The notes: generated by a model not told the origin, from the letters alone. 18,907 nt of DNA from Chlamydomonas sphaeroides (GCA_001662425.1 BDDC01000803.1:8475-27381); one strand, 5' to 3'. Shown: positions 1 to 8,538, counted from the first letter of the stretch. Program-made: numbers and translations.

Positions 1-22
1 TGGAGGCAGGTGGTCCTAGACC

Positions 23-37
23 CTGGACGCCCCGTCC
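23..37. other. Short GC-rich inverted repeat near the left edge
   Basis: The segment ggacgccccgtcc forms a five-base stem (ggacg/cgtcc) with a three-base loop. It lies in a ~75-base stretch richer in CpG than the rest of the window. Too short to name a terminator or transposon end. Confidence 0.35.
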
Positions 38-72
38 CCTTAATTCACCCTAGGCGGCCCCGCCCCAGGGTA

Positions 73-95
73 CTTATTTCTATTTCTATTTCTGC
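73..95. repeat. Short (ttctat)-type hexamer repeat
   Basis: Plus strand shows about three and a half copies of tatttc/ttctat followed by tgctgcc. On the minus strand it is a purine-rich (gaaata)n run, which stands out in GC-rich surroundings. Confidence 0.75.
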
Positions 96-96
96 T

Positions 97-314
97 GCCT
101 CAGAAATGGTGGCAGCCAGGGAGTAGGCCTGGAGAGGTGGGGTGAGCTGCAAGGAGACCAGGGCAGCAGCGTGCCCACTGGCCCACACCGTGCCAGTGCA
201 AGCTGGGAGCCCGGGCGGCCAAAGTCGAGCTCATGTTGACTCCACTGTAACCCGGCAGCACGCTAGCAAGCTGGCGGCCACCAAGATAGGCACTTGGGCC
301 TGCAGCAAGGCCAT
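97..314 (-). other. Stretch left of the last clear coding block
   Basis: After TGA 317-315 the same frame gives a hydrophobic run (MALLQAQVPILVAASLLACC) and then a second TGA within about 30 codons. A different frame is open across the stretch (72 codons) but looks like random Gly/Ser/Ala-rich sequence. I see no confident gene here; it may be an untranslated 3' part of the element or a further decayed coding end. Confidence 0.3.
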
Positions 315-1044
315 TCACGCAGGAGGGTTGTTGAAGGGGACGTCGGTGAGGCCAGCTGGGAATCGCAGCAGCCGCTCAGCCTCCTCTGGTGTGGGCGACT
401 CGTAGAGGTTGGTGTTGACATTGAGTAGCAGGCAGATGTCGCCACACTGCACGTGCTGTGCACCGGCGCGTGCCAGTGCACCAGGTGGTAAAGCCAAAGC
501 CTGCATACCGCCGGCTTGCAGGGACCAATAGAACGGCACTTGCAAGGGAGGGTGTTGCACCAGAGCCTGGTGCGTGGGGCCCAGGCACTGCTCCAGGGGT
601 GTGACCGGTGTGGGCATGACCACGTTGAGCAGGCCCCATAGCTCTGCAAGGGCGGCTATGTTAGTCCAGCAATGGTGGAGCTGATGAACGCAAGAGCCCA
701 GCTGCACCGTGTTGATTAGAAATGAAGGGCCCAGGGCATCCACCAGGGGCAGTCCTATTCCCCGCTGCCAGCAGAGAATTGATGGGCACAAAGAGTAGGA
801 ACACCGGAGGGCTGTCGCCGGCGGCCACCTGAAAGCACTTCACCAAGTTGGCTGCCTCCGTTGTTGTGGCGGCAGTGGTGTCAGGAAGGCTGAGCGCCAC
901 CAGCCATTTCTCACCGCTGTGTAGTCCTGCTTCCTGCAGCACCTCCATTGTCAACCATGCCGCCGGCACGGTTAGGTCTGTCTGCGCCGATTGCCATGCT
1001 GATGGCTCCAAGTGACGTGGAAATTGGTGCGTCAGCTGCTGAAG
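315..1044 (-). pseudogene. Unrecognised C-terminal block of the polyprotein
   Basis: After TGA 1047-1045 the frame continues: LQQLTHQFPRHLEPSAWQSA, DLTVPAAWLTMEVLQEAGLH, GEKWLVALSLPDTTAATTTE, NLVKCFQVAAGDSPPVFLLF to about 770. A second frame then reads GIGLPLVDALGPSFLINTVQ, LGSCVHQLHHCWTNIAALAE, LWGLLNVVMPTPVTPLEQCL, QALVQHPPLQVPFYWSLQAG, GAQHVQCGDICLLLNVNTNL and ESPTPEEAERLLRFPAGLTD, ending in TGA 317-315. This may be the true C-terminus or one more decayed stop. The sequence looks folded; no family recognised. Confidence 0.45.
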
Positions 1045-1503
1045 TCAGGTGAGAGCTATCTGGGCCGTGATGTTGTTACCTTTAATCACTCGAATGACCT
1101 TGATACCATTCAGCAGTAACACCTCGAGAAAGGGGCAGGGCCCTTCATTCTCGTAGAGAGTCAGCCCCAGACCATAGGCAGCTCGGAAGAAGGCCTCACC
1201 GTTTGTAGCTTGGTCGATGTCGTCAGGGGTAAGCACCACCGGCATCCCCAGGAGACAAAGTTGGCATTTGCGCAGTGCCCTCAATTGCACAGTGCTGGAC
1301 CAAAGCACCGCACACAGTGCCGTGGAAGGATCGGGACCGCTGGTGGGAGGGTCGAGTGCTTCATGGGCACAACAGTTCCAGCCGTCCATGGCCTTGGCTG
1401 GGGTAGGCGCCTGAGCTGAGAGAGCGGTAGCGGACCCTGAGGCTGCCTCCGTGACAGTGTTGAGTACTTCGTTGTCCTGCCAAGCCGCCAGTGCTGCTAG
1501 CAC
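1045..1503 (-). pseudogene. Unrecognised block where integrase is expected
   Basis: 152 codons. It reads VLAALAAWQDNEVLNTVTEA, then a Pro/Ala/Ser linker, WSSTVQLRALRKCQLCLLGM, PVVLTPDDIDQATNGEAFFR, AAYGLGLTLYENEGPCPFLE and VLLLNGIKVIRVIKGNNITA. It looks folded (alternating hydrophobic strands at the end). No DDE triad spacing or HHCC finger can be placed. It ends at TGA 1047-1045 with the same frame continuing. Confidence 0.4.
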
Positions 1504-1786
1504 TGACGTACACAGTAGATTGGGTGCTCAGACGATTCTCCAGGAAACAGTGGAAGCCATGCATCAGAGTGGAGCTACTCCTGAGAAAACCCGGTGCCTC
1601 TGAGGCCAGCCGAGCTCGAGTAGTACTGGTAGTCATATCGCCAGGCGCCACCAGTGCTGGGCTGGAGGGGAGCCAAACCATGTTAACACAGGCTGTGGAG
1701 GAGCCCATGCCGCCTCCTTGATCCCAAGACTGCGCCACTGGCGCGTCTCCACTGTCATCGTCGTCTACTCTGGCACCTGTGCTGTC
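1490..1786 (-). pseudogene. Coding trace after RNase H, Asp-rich then Thr/Ser-rich
   Basis: The RNase H frame continues after the TAG: DSTGARVDDDDSGDAPVAQS, MGSSTACVNMVWLPSSPALV, ARLASEAPGFLRSSSTLMHG, FHCFLENRLSTQSTVYVSA. Reading then moves to another frame near 1500. A gypsy integrase zinc finger (HHCC) would be expected in this area but no such pattern is present. Function unknown. Confidence 0.4.
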
Positions 1787-2287
1787 CTAGCAGGTGGCCC
1801 AGGGCTGACGTGATAGGGCATCAGTGTTCTGGTGCGTCATGCCTGGTCGGTGCTCGATGGTGAAGTTGTAATCTTGAAGCACCAGAGCAAATCGAGCGTA
1901 TTGCCTGGTCAGGCCTTGGGAGCTCATGAGGTAGAGCAGGGGCTGGTGATCCCTTTCCAACCGAAAGGGGAGCGAGGAGCCAATGAGGTGGTGCCGAAAG
2001 GTCTTGACCACCCAGACGGCTGCCAACATCTTGCCCTTGTAGGAGGAGTACTTCTGCTCGTGTACGTTGAGGGAGTGGGAGATGCAGGCACACATGTACT
2101 CAGCTGACGTGACGGGATCCAGCTGACCCAGAACGGCCCCCAGCCCGTGATTGAAGAAGTCCGTGTGTAGTATGAGCTGCCTGGTGTAATCAATGCACCG
2201 CAGCACCAAGCCCTCCTTGGAGAAGGCTGCTTTGATGCCATCATGTGCTGCCTGCTGCTTGGTGGCCCAACTCCATGCCAAGCTCTT
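1787..2287 (-). pseudogene. Ty3/gypsy RNase H domain
   Basis: Follows the RT in the same frame after a single TAG. It shows LAWSWATKQQAAHDGIKAAF, LILHTDFFNHGLGAVLGQ (first catalytic Asp present), HEQKYSSYKGKMLAAVWVVK, LERDHQPLLYLMSSQGLTRQ (third acidic site present), ARFALVLQDYNFTIEHRPG and NTDALSRQPW (final Asp present). The second catalytic position, normally Glu in the E-M/L-L-A motif, is Lys (codon 2032-2030). The enzyme removes template RNA during reverse transcription; this copy is inactivated by that change. The frame ends at TAG 1789-1787. No integrase follows. Confidence 0.93.
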
Positions 2288-2662
2288 CTAGAGCAGCAGG
2301 TTGAGAGGCCTCATCAGGATGGAGATGTTGGGCACGTAACAGCGGTAGTAGTTCACAAAGCACAGCTGCTGCTGAAGCTCCGTTAGGTTCTTGGGTGGTG
2401 GTAGCACCATGATGGAGGCGATCTTGGTGTTGTGCGGGCTGATGCCGGCAGGCGACAGGTTGTGCCCCAGATATTCGACCACGTCTGCGCCGAAGATAGG
2501 TTTGTCAGGGTGCACATGCAGGCCGCAGGCATGCAAGCAATTGAGCACGGTGGCTACATCTGTAACGTGCTACTCGGGGGTGTTAGACCAGATCAGGACA
2601 TTGTCGATGAAGGCCACCACGCAGTGAGTGAGCTGAGCATGCGGTAGCTGGTAGTCCATGCA
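2288..2662 (-). pseudogene. RT palm motif C and thumb/connection
   Basis: Same frame as the preceding block. It contains THCVVAFIDNVLIWSNTPE, where FIDN stands for the catalytic (Y/F)(V/I/L)DD box, so the second catalytic Asp is replaced by Asn (codon 2602-2600). A TAG at 2572-2570 follows. Then come HVTDVATVLNCLHACGLHVH, PDKPIFGADVVEYLGH (the usual K..F....V.YLGH motif), SIMVLPPPKNLTELQQQLCF and VNYYRCYVPNISILMRPLNL, matching the RT thumb and the W-P-x-P-x-x-x-x-L-R-x-F-L-G-x-x-x-Y-Y-R segment in weathered form. It ends at TAG 2290-2288; the same frame runs into RNase H. Confidence 0.93.
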
Positions 2663-4297
2663 TCACTGGAAGTACGATGGTGCCATGTGGAGACTGTATG
2701 GCAGCCTGCCGTACACATAGAGCTTGTTACCCACACAGTAGCAGGTCTTGGCTTGGTTGTCGGGATGGATGGGAATTTGCAAGAACCCCTGGTGGGTGTT
2801 GAGCTTCAAGAACACCACTGCTGTGCCAACACGCTGCCAGATCTCCTCCGGGTGGTGCAGGCCATACTTGTCGTGACATGTTACGGTGTTGACAGGCCTA
2901 TAGTCTTGAGCCATGCGAGCCGCGGTCCAGATGCCCGTGTCTTTGTCCTTCTTGGCGGCAACAACGGGGTTGATGGCACACACGGTAGGCCCACGATATT
3001 CAAACACAATCTTTGCATCCACCAGCTCCTGTGTCTTCTCCTTGATGATCTCCTCCTCGTGCAGGCTGTAGCGGCAGGGTGGCTGCACGACGGGGTGATC
3101 AGTGTCGAGCTCGAGGTGAAAGGGACCCATATCGCCGAAATAGCCAGGCAGCTCCTCCATGGAGTAAGCAAAGGCCAACACGTGCCGTGCATGAACCACT
3201 GCCTGTAGCTTCGCCATGCAGCCCTTCATAACGTCGGTGTTGTCCCACACCCAGCTGCCCTCTGCATCCTTGGTGTATTGCTCGTGTGCTGTGGCGGCCA
3301 TTCTGCCGTCGAAGGTAAAGGTCTCCACACTGGTTAGCAGTGTAGTTTGTTCCGTGTGGGCGCCGTCGCAGTGCTGAGGCTCGCTGTTGTTGGGAGGAGG
3401 AGCAGGGGCTGTCAACGTACGTGCCTGTTGCCATGCCAGCAACTTGGCTGTGCGTAGGGCATGTACAGAGGCCAGATAGCCATCAGGAGACGGTTGTTCT
3501 TGGGTACATTTGTTGGTGCTGCCTGGCACACCTCCGCTGGAGGCGACCAGGGCAATTGCAGGGCTGCTGTGCCACACTGGCAGCGCTGGGCACCACCAAC
3601 GACGTTGGTGAGGCACCGTCGGAGTTGTCTGAGCGTTCATAGCCTGACCCACATTGCCGTTGTTGGCCGCCTGGGCACGCACCCCGGTTACCGTGGTTGT
3701 TGCACCGGGGGCAGAAGAGCCAGGTTCGGAGGCGGGTGTTGGAGCGGTGGAGATGGAAGCACGGGCCTCGATTCCCAGAAGCCAGTGGTTGATCCTGAGC
3801 TGCAGTTGCAGGGGTTTAGATGGAGCCAATGTGGAGTTGGACGTGCTGCGGGGAGGGGCTCCACCGGCGCCCCTTGCCCATGTCTGCTCAGCTGCTGCTG
3901 CTCCTTGCGATGCTGCACCGGGCTCTCCTCGTGCCGCTTGCTCCTGCTGTCCGTGGGGCTCAGCGACCCTTGGTGCTCTTGATCTCGCACCCTCGGCCAG
4001 GAGTGCCTCTTCTTCACTGTGGCGGCCATGGCGGGGAGTCGTTGCTGCCGGAGCATGGGCGGGGGCAGGCATGTTGGTCCTCGGGGGCCACGGCTGGCGA
4101 TAATTTGTGAAGTGGAAGTGCATGTGAGGGTGCATTGTACTCGTTGACCACGCATGGCTGAGGAGGGCAGGGGATGTAATCTTGAGCGTGAGCCATGCTG
4201 CGCGAGCCCAGCAGGACCCTAAGCACCTCATGCTCCCATCCGTCCACCAGAACCGGGCTGGAGACGATGTCGGGCCAGTGGTGCTCGGAGTTGCCAA
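2663..4297 (-). pseudogene. RT linker plus fingers/palm of Ty3/gypsy reverse transcriptase
   Basis: 544 codons; the first ~70 are probably out of frame, since real reading enters near 4080. Residues ~75-330 are an Ala/Pro/Gln/Thr-rich linker. From residue ~380 the RT region begins: MEELPGYFGDMGPFHLELDT, HPVVQPPCRYSLHEEEIIKE, ELVDAKIVFEYRGPTVCAIN (in place of the usual 'SPWASPVV'), QDYRPVN at residue ~465, motif A FLKLNTHQGFLQIPIHPDN and motif B YSLHMAPSYFQ. Motif A normally has Asp where this has Asn (residue ~500, codon 2800-2798), so the first catalytic residue is lost. The frame ends in a TGA (2665-2663) where gypsy RTs usually have Arg after FQ. RT copies element RNA into DNA; this one cannot be active. 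Confidence 0.95.
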
Positions 4298-4385
4298 GCT
4301 GCCAAAGGATCCGGCCGTTGCTGGGCAGCATTCTACAAAAGAGCTGCAACTCCGCTAGCTGCTCTGTAGGCACCAGAGGCACGTC
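4080..4385 (-). pseudogene. Continuation between zinc knuckles and RT linker
   Basis: The frame of the zinc-knuckle copy 2 continues after the TGA: DVPLVPTEQLAELQLFCRML, NGRILWQLGNSEHHWPDIVS, PVLVDGWEHEVLRVLLGSRS, CPPQPCVVNEYNAPSHALPL, down to about 4080, where reading moves to the RT frame. It looks folded at first and low-complexity later. This is where a gypsy protease would normally sit, but no D-[ST]-G motif is present. Unknown function. Confidence 0.45.
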
Positions 4386-4960
4386 TCAGATGTCCGGCCC
4401 TTGATCATTTGGTGAGGAGGGCATCCACCTCAGCAGGTGCTCTGCCAACACCAGGCACTGCCACACGTGCTTGGGCACCCATCCATGTGGGCGCAGGCCG
4501 GGGTCGTGTATCCAGCAGTCCTCAACGGCATGTCCATGCCCCGTGCAGTAGCCACATTTTATCTTGGTCTTGATGGTGGTGGCCTGCCACGCTGCCCACC
4601 ACTTGATGCCAGCTCCGTATTCACAGTCACAATCACAGTAGTTGTCATGCAGGTTGCAGTGCCAAGGATTCTTGCTGCTGCTGCTATCGGAGCTACTGGT
4701 GCTGCCCGCCAGGCAATCACCAGAGGGCACGGGGCTTGCAGGTGGAGCAGCACTGTCTTGCAGGAAGGGTGAGGTGCCGTAGGCTGGCGTCGTCTGGCAC
4801 TGCCACTGCTCTGCCTCCACACGTTGTTCTCCGGGGTAGTTACACAGGTTGTCAGGAGGGGTTGGAGACAGGATGTCGCTGCGGCCCCGAGTCATGTCGA
4901 GCTGATTGAGTAGCACCTGTATGGCACGGCTGTCTAGCGTGGCGGCCTCCCCGTTGTTGG
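4386..4960 (-). pseudogene. CCHC zinc-knuckle module, copy 2
   Basis: Reading enters near 4960 (TSNNGEAATLDSRAIQVLLN) and continues through a Pro/Ser/Gln linker and an Asp/Cys-rich spot (CDCDCEYG) to CGYCTGHGHAVEDC (4556-4515), a perfect CX2CX4HX4C zinc knuckle. The 45 residues from the first Cys align without gaps to copy 1, with about 16 identities: the four zinc ligands, the GH pair, the Trp after the last Cys, and later L, P, PK, W, V, AE, L, R. It ends at a TGA (4388-4386) with the frame continuing. Confidence 0.8.
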
Positions 4961-5425
4961 AGGTGAAATCAGGCCAATTTTGTCATGCGCTGAGCTTCCA
5001 TGGAGTCCGTCCGGTGCCAGGGCCCACACGGCCCAACCATCTCGTTCCTGCACTTCGTTAGCCAACAGCAGGTGCGTGTGCACTCCCAGGTAGCAGGGTT
5101 TGTTCTGCCTCTGGAGCTGTTCCGCTATCACAATCCTTTTCCAAGCCTCCTTGGGAATCTTCTTGTCGGGCCATAGCCAGGTGCACTGCAGCCAACAGCC
5201 ATCACTTGAGTGACCTCTGTCTCCGCAGAAGCTGCAGATGTTGACACTAGGGTTTGGCTCCACCGGAACCGAGGATGAGGTGCTAGGCTCCTCCAACACC
5301 AGCTGTTCTGCTGCTGCCTTGCCACTGGTGCTGGATGCAGCCACGGTGCTGCCTGCTGGCTGCATTCCACAATCGTTACCATATGCAGTAATGGATGCCA
5401 ATGCTGCTGTGTTGCTGTTCCGCAC
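4934..5425 (-). pseudogene. CCHC zinc-knuckle module, copy 1
   Basis: The encoded CSFCGDRGHSSDGC (5236-5195) is a perfect CX2CX4HX4C zinc knuckle, the RNA-binding motif of Gag nucleocapsids. It is followed by Trp and an extended conserved tail with P, PK, W, V-x-AE-x-L shared with copy 2. Upstream is a Ser/Thr/Ala linker. Downstream the reading goes on about 60 residues (NKPCYLGVHTHLLLANEVQE, DGWAVWALAPDGLHG), then shifts frame near 4960. There is no ATG at the start (first possible start is a GTG), so it is part of a longer reading. Position directly upstream of the RT suggests a Gag or Gag-Pol junction. Confidence 0.8.
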
Positions 5426-5938
5426 GGGGTAGCGGGATGAATAGGTGGTGGCGGCTCAGGAACCATTGGGGGCTTGACCTGACCTGAGACTTGACCTGGG
5501 CCGACCACATGCGCTAGATGCTGAGAGGTTGCCGTGTGCCCTGTGCGACTCTGCTGTGACAGGCACCACCTGTCGCTGCTGTCCGCTTGACCCAGCTCCA
5601 GAGTTAGGGGCCTGCACCTTCTCCGTTGCTAGTTGCACGCCCGGTCCTTGCGCCACTAGCTCCGGCTCCAGCCATCATCTGCAGTCGTTGCTGGGCTCCT
5701 CCTCGTCAGACTCATTGTTGCTCTCCCAGACGTGTTGTCGTTCTCCGTGCTGTGTACAACATGTGTCCCTTCTGCCGGCGGCCGCCCTTGTGATCACCAC
5801 TAGCGCATAGCTGACTCCACCGCTCTCCTGTGCTGCAGGAGGTCTGGAGGACCGATCCAGGTCCGGGGCGGGCTGTGCGTCCCCCCTCCAGCTTCGGGAG
5901 CCAGGCTCAGTCATGTGCTCGGCTGTCAAAGGTGTCAA
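5426..5938 (-). pseudogene. Low-complexity linker before the zinc-knuckle modules
   Basis: One frame over the whole stretch, broken by TGA at 5677-5675 and TGA at 5458-5456. It is rich in Ser, Gly, Gln, Pro and Arg with an acidic patch (ESNNESDEEEPSND) and basic segments (SSACGRPRSSLRSGQ). It continues directly into the zinc-knuckle block in the same frame. It is probably a disordered hinge. Confidence 0.45.
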
Positions 5939-6655
5939 AGAGCCTGCCTGCTGCAGGAGAGGGATGGCTTTGCCCCATCACTCCAGCAAACACGGCAAAC
6001 TCCTTGTCGTGGGTAGTGGCAGGGACAGTACCTCAGCTGCTGTGGTAGAGGCACCATAGCTGCTCGCCCACCGACACCGTCGGCCAGGAACTGCGTGCTC
6101 CATAGCAGGAATGATGATGTGTCATCGTGCTCGAAGTTGGTGGTGGTGACGAAGGTGGAGCCCAATAGTTTCTCAAGATGGGAGGCCACGAGGTTGTGTG
6201 CCACGGCCAGGCGCATGGCAGCCCTTGGCCCAGCTTTGTGAGGGTGTGCACTGTGCAGCTCTCAGCGATGGCCGCTGCAATCCACATCTTTTGGTAGCCC
6301 AGTGGCGTGTCACAACAGGTGGTGAGCTGTTGCATCACCCGCCAATAGTATTGTCTTAGGTAATGCCAAAACATGGTAGAGTCACGCACGGTGGCTCTGG
6401 CTGCACGCTCAAGCTCCACTGCTGTGGTGCCACTATGTTTGTCAGGCAATCGATGGTGCTGGGGTCCAACGAGGGTGGTGCCTCCAAGCTGCGGGGATCA
6501 TCAGCCGTCAGGTCAGCTACCATAACCGTGTGCTGGTGGTACATCAGCAGCTGCCATGTGGTGGCTCTCACTGAGTATAGGTAGAGGAGAGGGTTCTCTC
6601 TGGGGCTCAGACACCGAGGGAAGTAGGGCTGTCCTCTTGGCATGTTAGTCGTAAG
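5935..6655 (-). pseudogene. Unrecognised block spread over three frames
   Basis: After TGA 6658-6656 the same frame continues (LTTNMPRGQPYFPRCLSPRE, NPLLYLYSVRATTWQLLMYH, DPRSLEAPPSLDPSTIDCL) to about 6400. A second frame then reads AARATVRDSTMFWHYLRQYY, WRVMQQLTTCCDTPLGYQKM, AAAIAESCTVHTLTKLGQG to about 6230. A third reads MRLAVAHNLVASHLEKLLGS, TFVTTTNFEHDDTSSFLLWS, and RYCPCHYPRQGVCRVCWSDG down to 5940. The CPC...CRVC cluster near the end might bind metal. The pieces join without gaps, as expected for one reading with two frameshifts. I do not recognise the domain. Confidence 0.45.
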
Positions 6656-7366
6656 TCACGTACTGAGCTCCGTGGCGCTATCTGCCAGGGCAAAGTTGGT
6701 GCGGCTGATCGTGTCGTCCGCCGTAGACACCTGCTCAGGCTCCAGACTGCCCATAATACCTTGCAGCACCAGTGCACTGACGATGGCTGCCAGGTAGTCA
6801 TGTAGCACCTGCGCCGTGCGCTGAAAGCACTCCAGCTCCAGCGGCACGTGCTGGGCGCAGGTGGGGCACTGCCAGAGGTCCGCATCAAGTACATGAAGCC
6901 CCTCCAGCGCCAGCGCCTGACAGATGAGACGGCAGTGTGGCTGATACCCAGCATGCAACAGCTGCACGAAGCCCTGCAACACCACGCTGTCAGAGCCCTG
7001 GTCCACGCCTGGCTGAGCTTCTTCTGTAGCCATCTCTAGCAGGGTGTGGGCGGTAGCACGTGCTGCTAGGTGCACTCCATCATCGCTGGACAGGACATGG
7101 TAGGGGCGCGCCACCGGCTGCACCACGAGGAGAGGTAGCTTGGTGGGCAAAGGTGGAGTTGACTTGCGCTGTGGCAATGGTGATGGTTGTGGTGTAGGCG
7201 GCTGAGCCGGAAGAGCAGGAGCTGTTGCCCCGGGAGCTGACTTGGCCTCACTGGGTGCCTGGGGTGATGCCGTCGCTCTCAGGGTTGCCACTGCCAGCTT
7301 GTTTCGGACGGGAGTCAACGTTGGCTCCTTGGGTTGCCCGTCGTTGGCCTCCTCTGCCGCCATCAT
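6656..7366 (-). pseudogene. Unrecognised 236-codon block starting with ATG ATG
   Basis: It begins with two Met codons at 7366-7361 just after an in-frame TGA, so it could be a genuine ORF start, though the same frame is open upstream too. Residues 1-80 are Pro/Ala/Lys-rich (KSTPPLPTKLPLLVVQPVAR). Residues 85-236 look folded and helical (ARATAHTLLEMATEEAQPG, VVLQGFVQLLHAGYQPHCRL, QRTAQVLHDYLAAIVSALVL), with a single CPTC pair near residue 165. It ends in a TGA (6658-6656) preceded by Ser-Thr, with the frame continuing after it. No function recognised. Confidence 0.5.
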
Positions 7367-7583
7367 GCGTCAATTAGCCGCCAGCAAGGAAATGAATGAA
7401 ATTGGGGCAGCAATGTGATTCTTCTGCATGGTGCTTCCCTGCTGAGCTGCTGCAGTGTTGGTGCTGTGCTCATGATTCGTGCCTATGCGTGCAGCTATGG
7501 TGGTGCAAAGCATAAGAAACTACCAACAATCCGAAGCATTCTCTGTATGCAGATGCGTGGTGGCAAGGTTGCTGTAATGCCAC
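7367..7583 (-). other. Stretch with no clear gene between two coding blocks
   Basis: No frame looks convincingly protein-like over the whole interval. The frame of the next block is open from about 7480 (MLCTTIAARIGTNHEHSTNT, then MQKNHIAAPISFISLLAAN) up to a TGA at 7372-7370, directly followed by Arg-Met-Met. The composition is less GC-rich than its neighbours. It may be a decayed coding joint or a former intergenic spacer. No promoter or terminator signal could be named. Confidence 0.35.
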
Positions 7584-8050
7584 TCAGTGTGAGGTGGCAC
7601 AGACCTGGGCCACCACAATTTGGCAGGCCTCACACAGAGAGGTGATCGAGGTGCTGAAGCAGCGTTGCAGGTGCCCCCTTGCCTCGGCGGTGGTGATGTT
7701 GGTGTCCTCCAGCAGCTGCAAGGTTGTCTGTAGCATGTCGAGCATTGCCGTGGCCAGTGCTGAGGTGGCTGCTGCGGTGATGGTGCCCTCCGCTGGTGCC
7801 ACTTGGGTGATAGTGGGAGCCTGCTCGGTGGCTCCCATAATGGTGGAGTGAAATGCCGTCAGGGGTCCCACGAGCTGGCTGTACGGCTCCCGTGCCAGCT
7901 CCGTCTGCTCGCCTTGCCACAGAAACCAAAGGGTGGCCGGCAGGTGGGCCGCCGGCCGAGCATCTGACTGGGCTGCCAGTCCTGGAGGTGGTGCTGGAGG
8001 CTTGTCCTCGAGGCTGCCGTCGGCAGCCCTGCACCACTTCTGGATCCAGG
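7584..8050 (-). pseudogene. Unrecognised block ending in helical Ala/Thr-rich segment
   Basis: Sensible reading from about 8030: AADGSLEDKPPAPPPGLAAQ, then LPATLWFLWQGEQTELAREP, LTAFHSTIMGATEQAPTITQ, ALATAMLDMLQTTLQLLEDT, then CFSTSITSLCEACQIVVAQV. It ends with a TGA at 7586-7584. The following ~210 bases have no sustained clear frame, so this could be the end of one coding unit. No family recognised. Confidence 0.4.
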
Positions 8051-8538
8051 TCCAGATGATCAAAGCACCAGCGGTAGAGACGCATGAAGTATGACAGGGC
8101 TGTTTCGTTGGGGTCCTTCTTTGGCCAGTGAGGCGCCGTGGAGCTGGCCCACATGTCTGCCAGTTGTTGCTGCAGCGCTGCTGCAGCCCTGTCAGTGGAC
8201 GTGTCCTTCCGCTGCAGCACCCCACGGGCCTCATCGTTGGAGCCACCAAACGCAAGGCAAAACGCTACCTCGGTGAGGGCCTCGTAGCAGGCCATGAGCC
8301 CCCAAAGAGAGTGATTGGCCACAGTGGTGAGATTGCAGGGAGTTGAAGTACTGTCCTCTAGCCCATACAGGACTTGCTTGAACACATCATGGGCCTCATT
8401 GAGCGTGCCGCCCAGGTCCCAAGGGTTGCATGGGATGTTGGTAGACTGCAGGTGCCAATGAAGCCTCACCTCCATGTCACGGATGATGTGAGTGCCGGGA
8501 GGGGGGGGGCTCACAATAGTCCAACGGCTTCCAAGCAT
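8030..8538 (-). pseudogene. Unrecognised helical block after the homopolymer frameshift
   Basis: From the nine-C run reading continues PPGTHIIRDMEVRLHWHLQS, then GGTLNEAHDVFKQVLYGLED, ALTEVAFCLAFGGSNDEARG, ALQQQLADMWASSTAPHWPK, and NETALSYFMRLYRWCFDHLD. The last segment has the E-x4-Y-x3-F spacing often seen in Gag capsid helices, but this is weak evidence alone. At about 8030 reading moves to the following block. The open frame itself extends to 7630, but its tail (Arg/His/Gly-rich) looks out of frame. Confidence 0.45.

Noticed and set aside
70..106. Pyrimidine tract plus cag as a plus-strand splice acceptor
   Set aside because: No plus-strand coding sequence follows it; more simply a hexamer repeat.
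2687..3208. Plus-strand frame of 173 codons opposite RT
   Set aside because: Directly antisense to the RT fingers and palm, which are identified by several motifs.
3461..3982. Plus-strand frame of 173 codons opposite the RT linker
   Set aside because: Cys/Gly/Arg/Trp-rich antisense of an Ala/Pro/Gln linker; no start context or domain.
6130..6240. HNLVASHLEKLLGSTFVTTTN as a tyrosine recombinase C-terminal motif
   Set aside because: Superficial likeness to the helix-LG-T pattern only; no R...H-x-x-R or catalytic Tyr at the expected spacing.
6260..6400. YYW...M......CC pattern as an integrase HHCC finger
   Set aside because: The His pair is missing and the two Cys are adjacent instead of CX2C; the distance from Trp to Cys is also too short.
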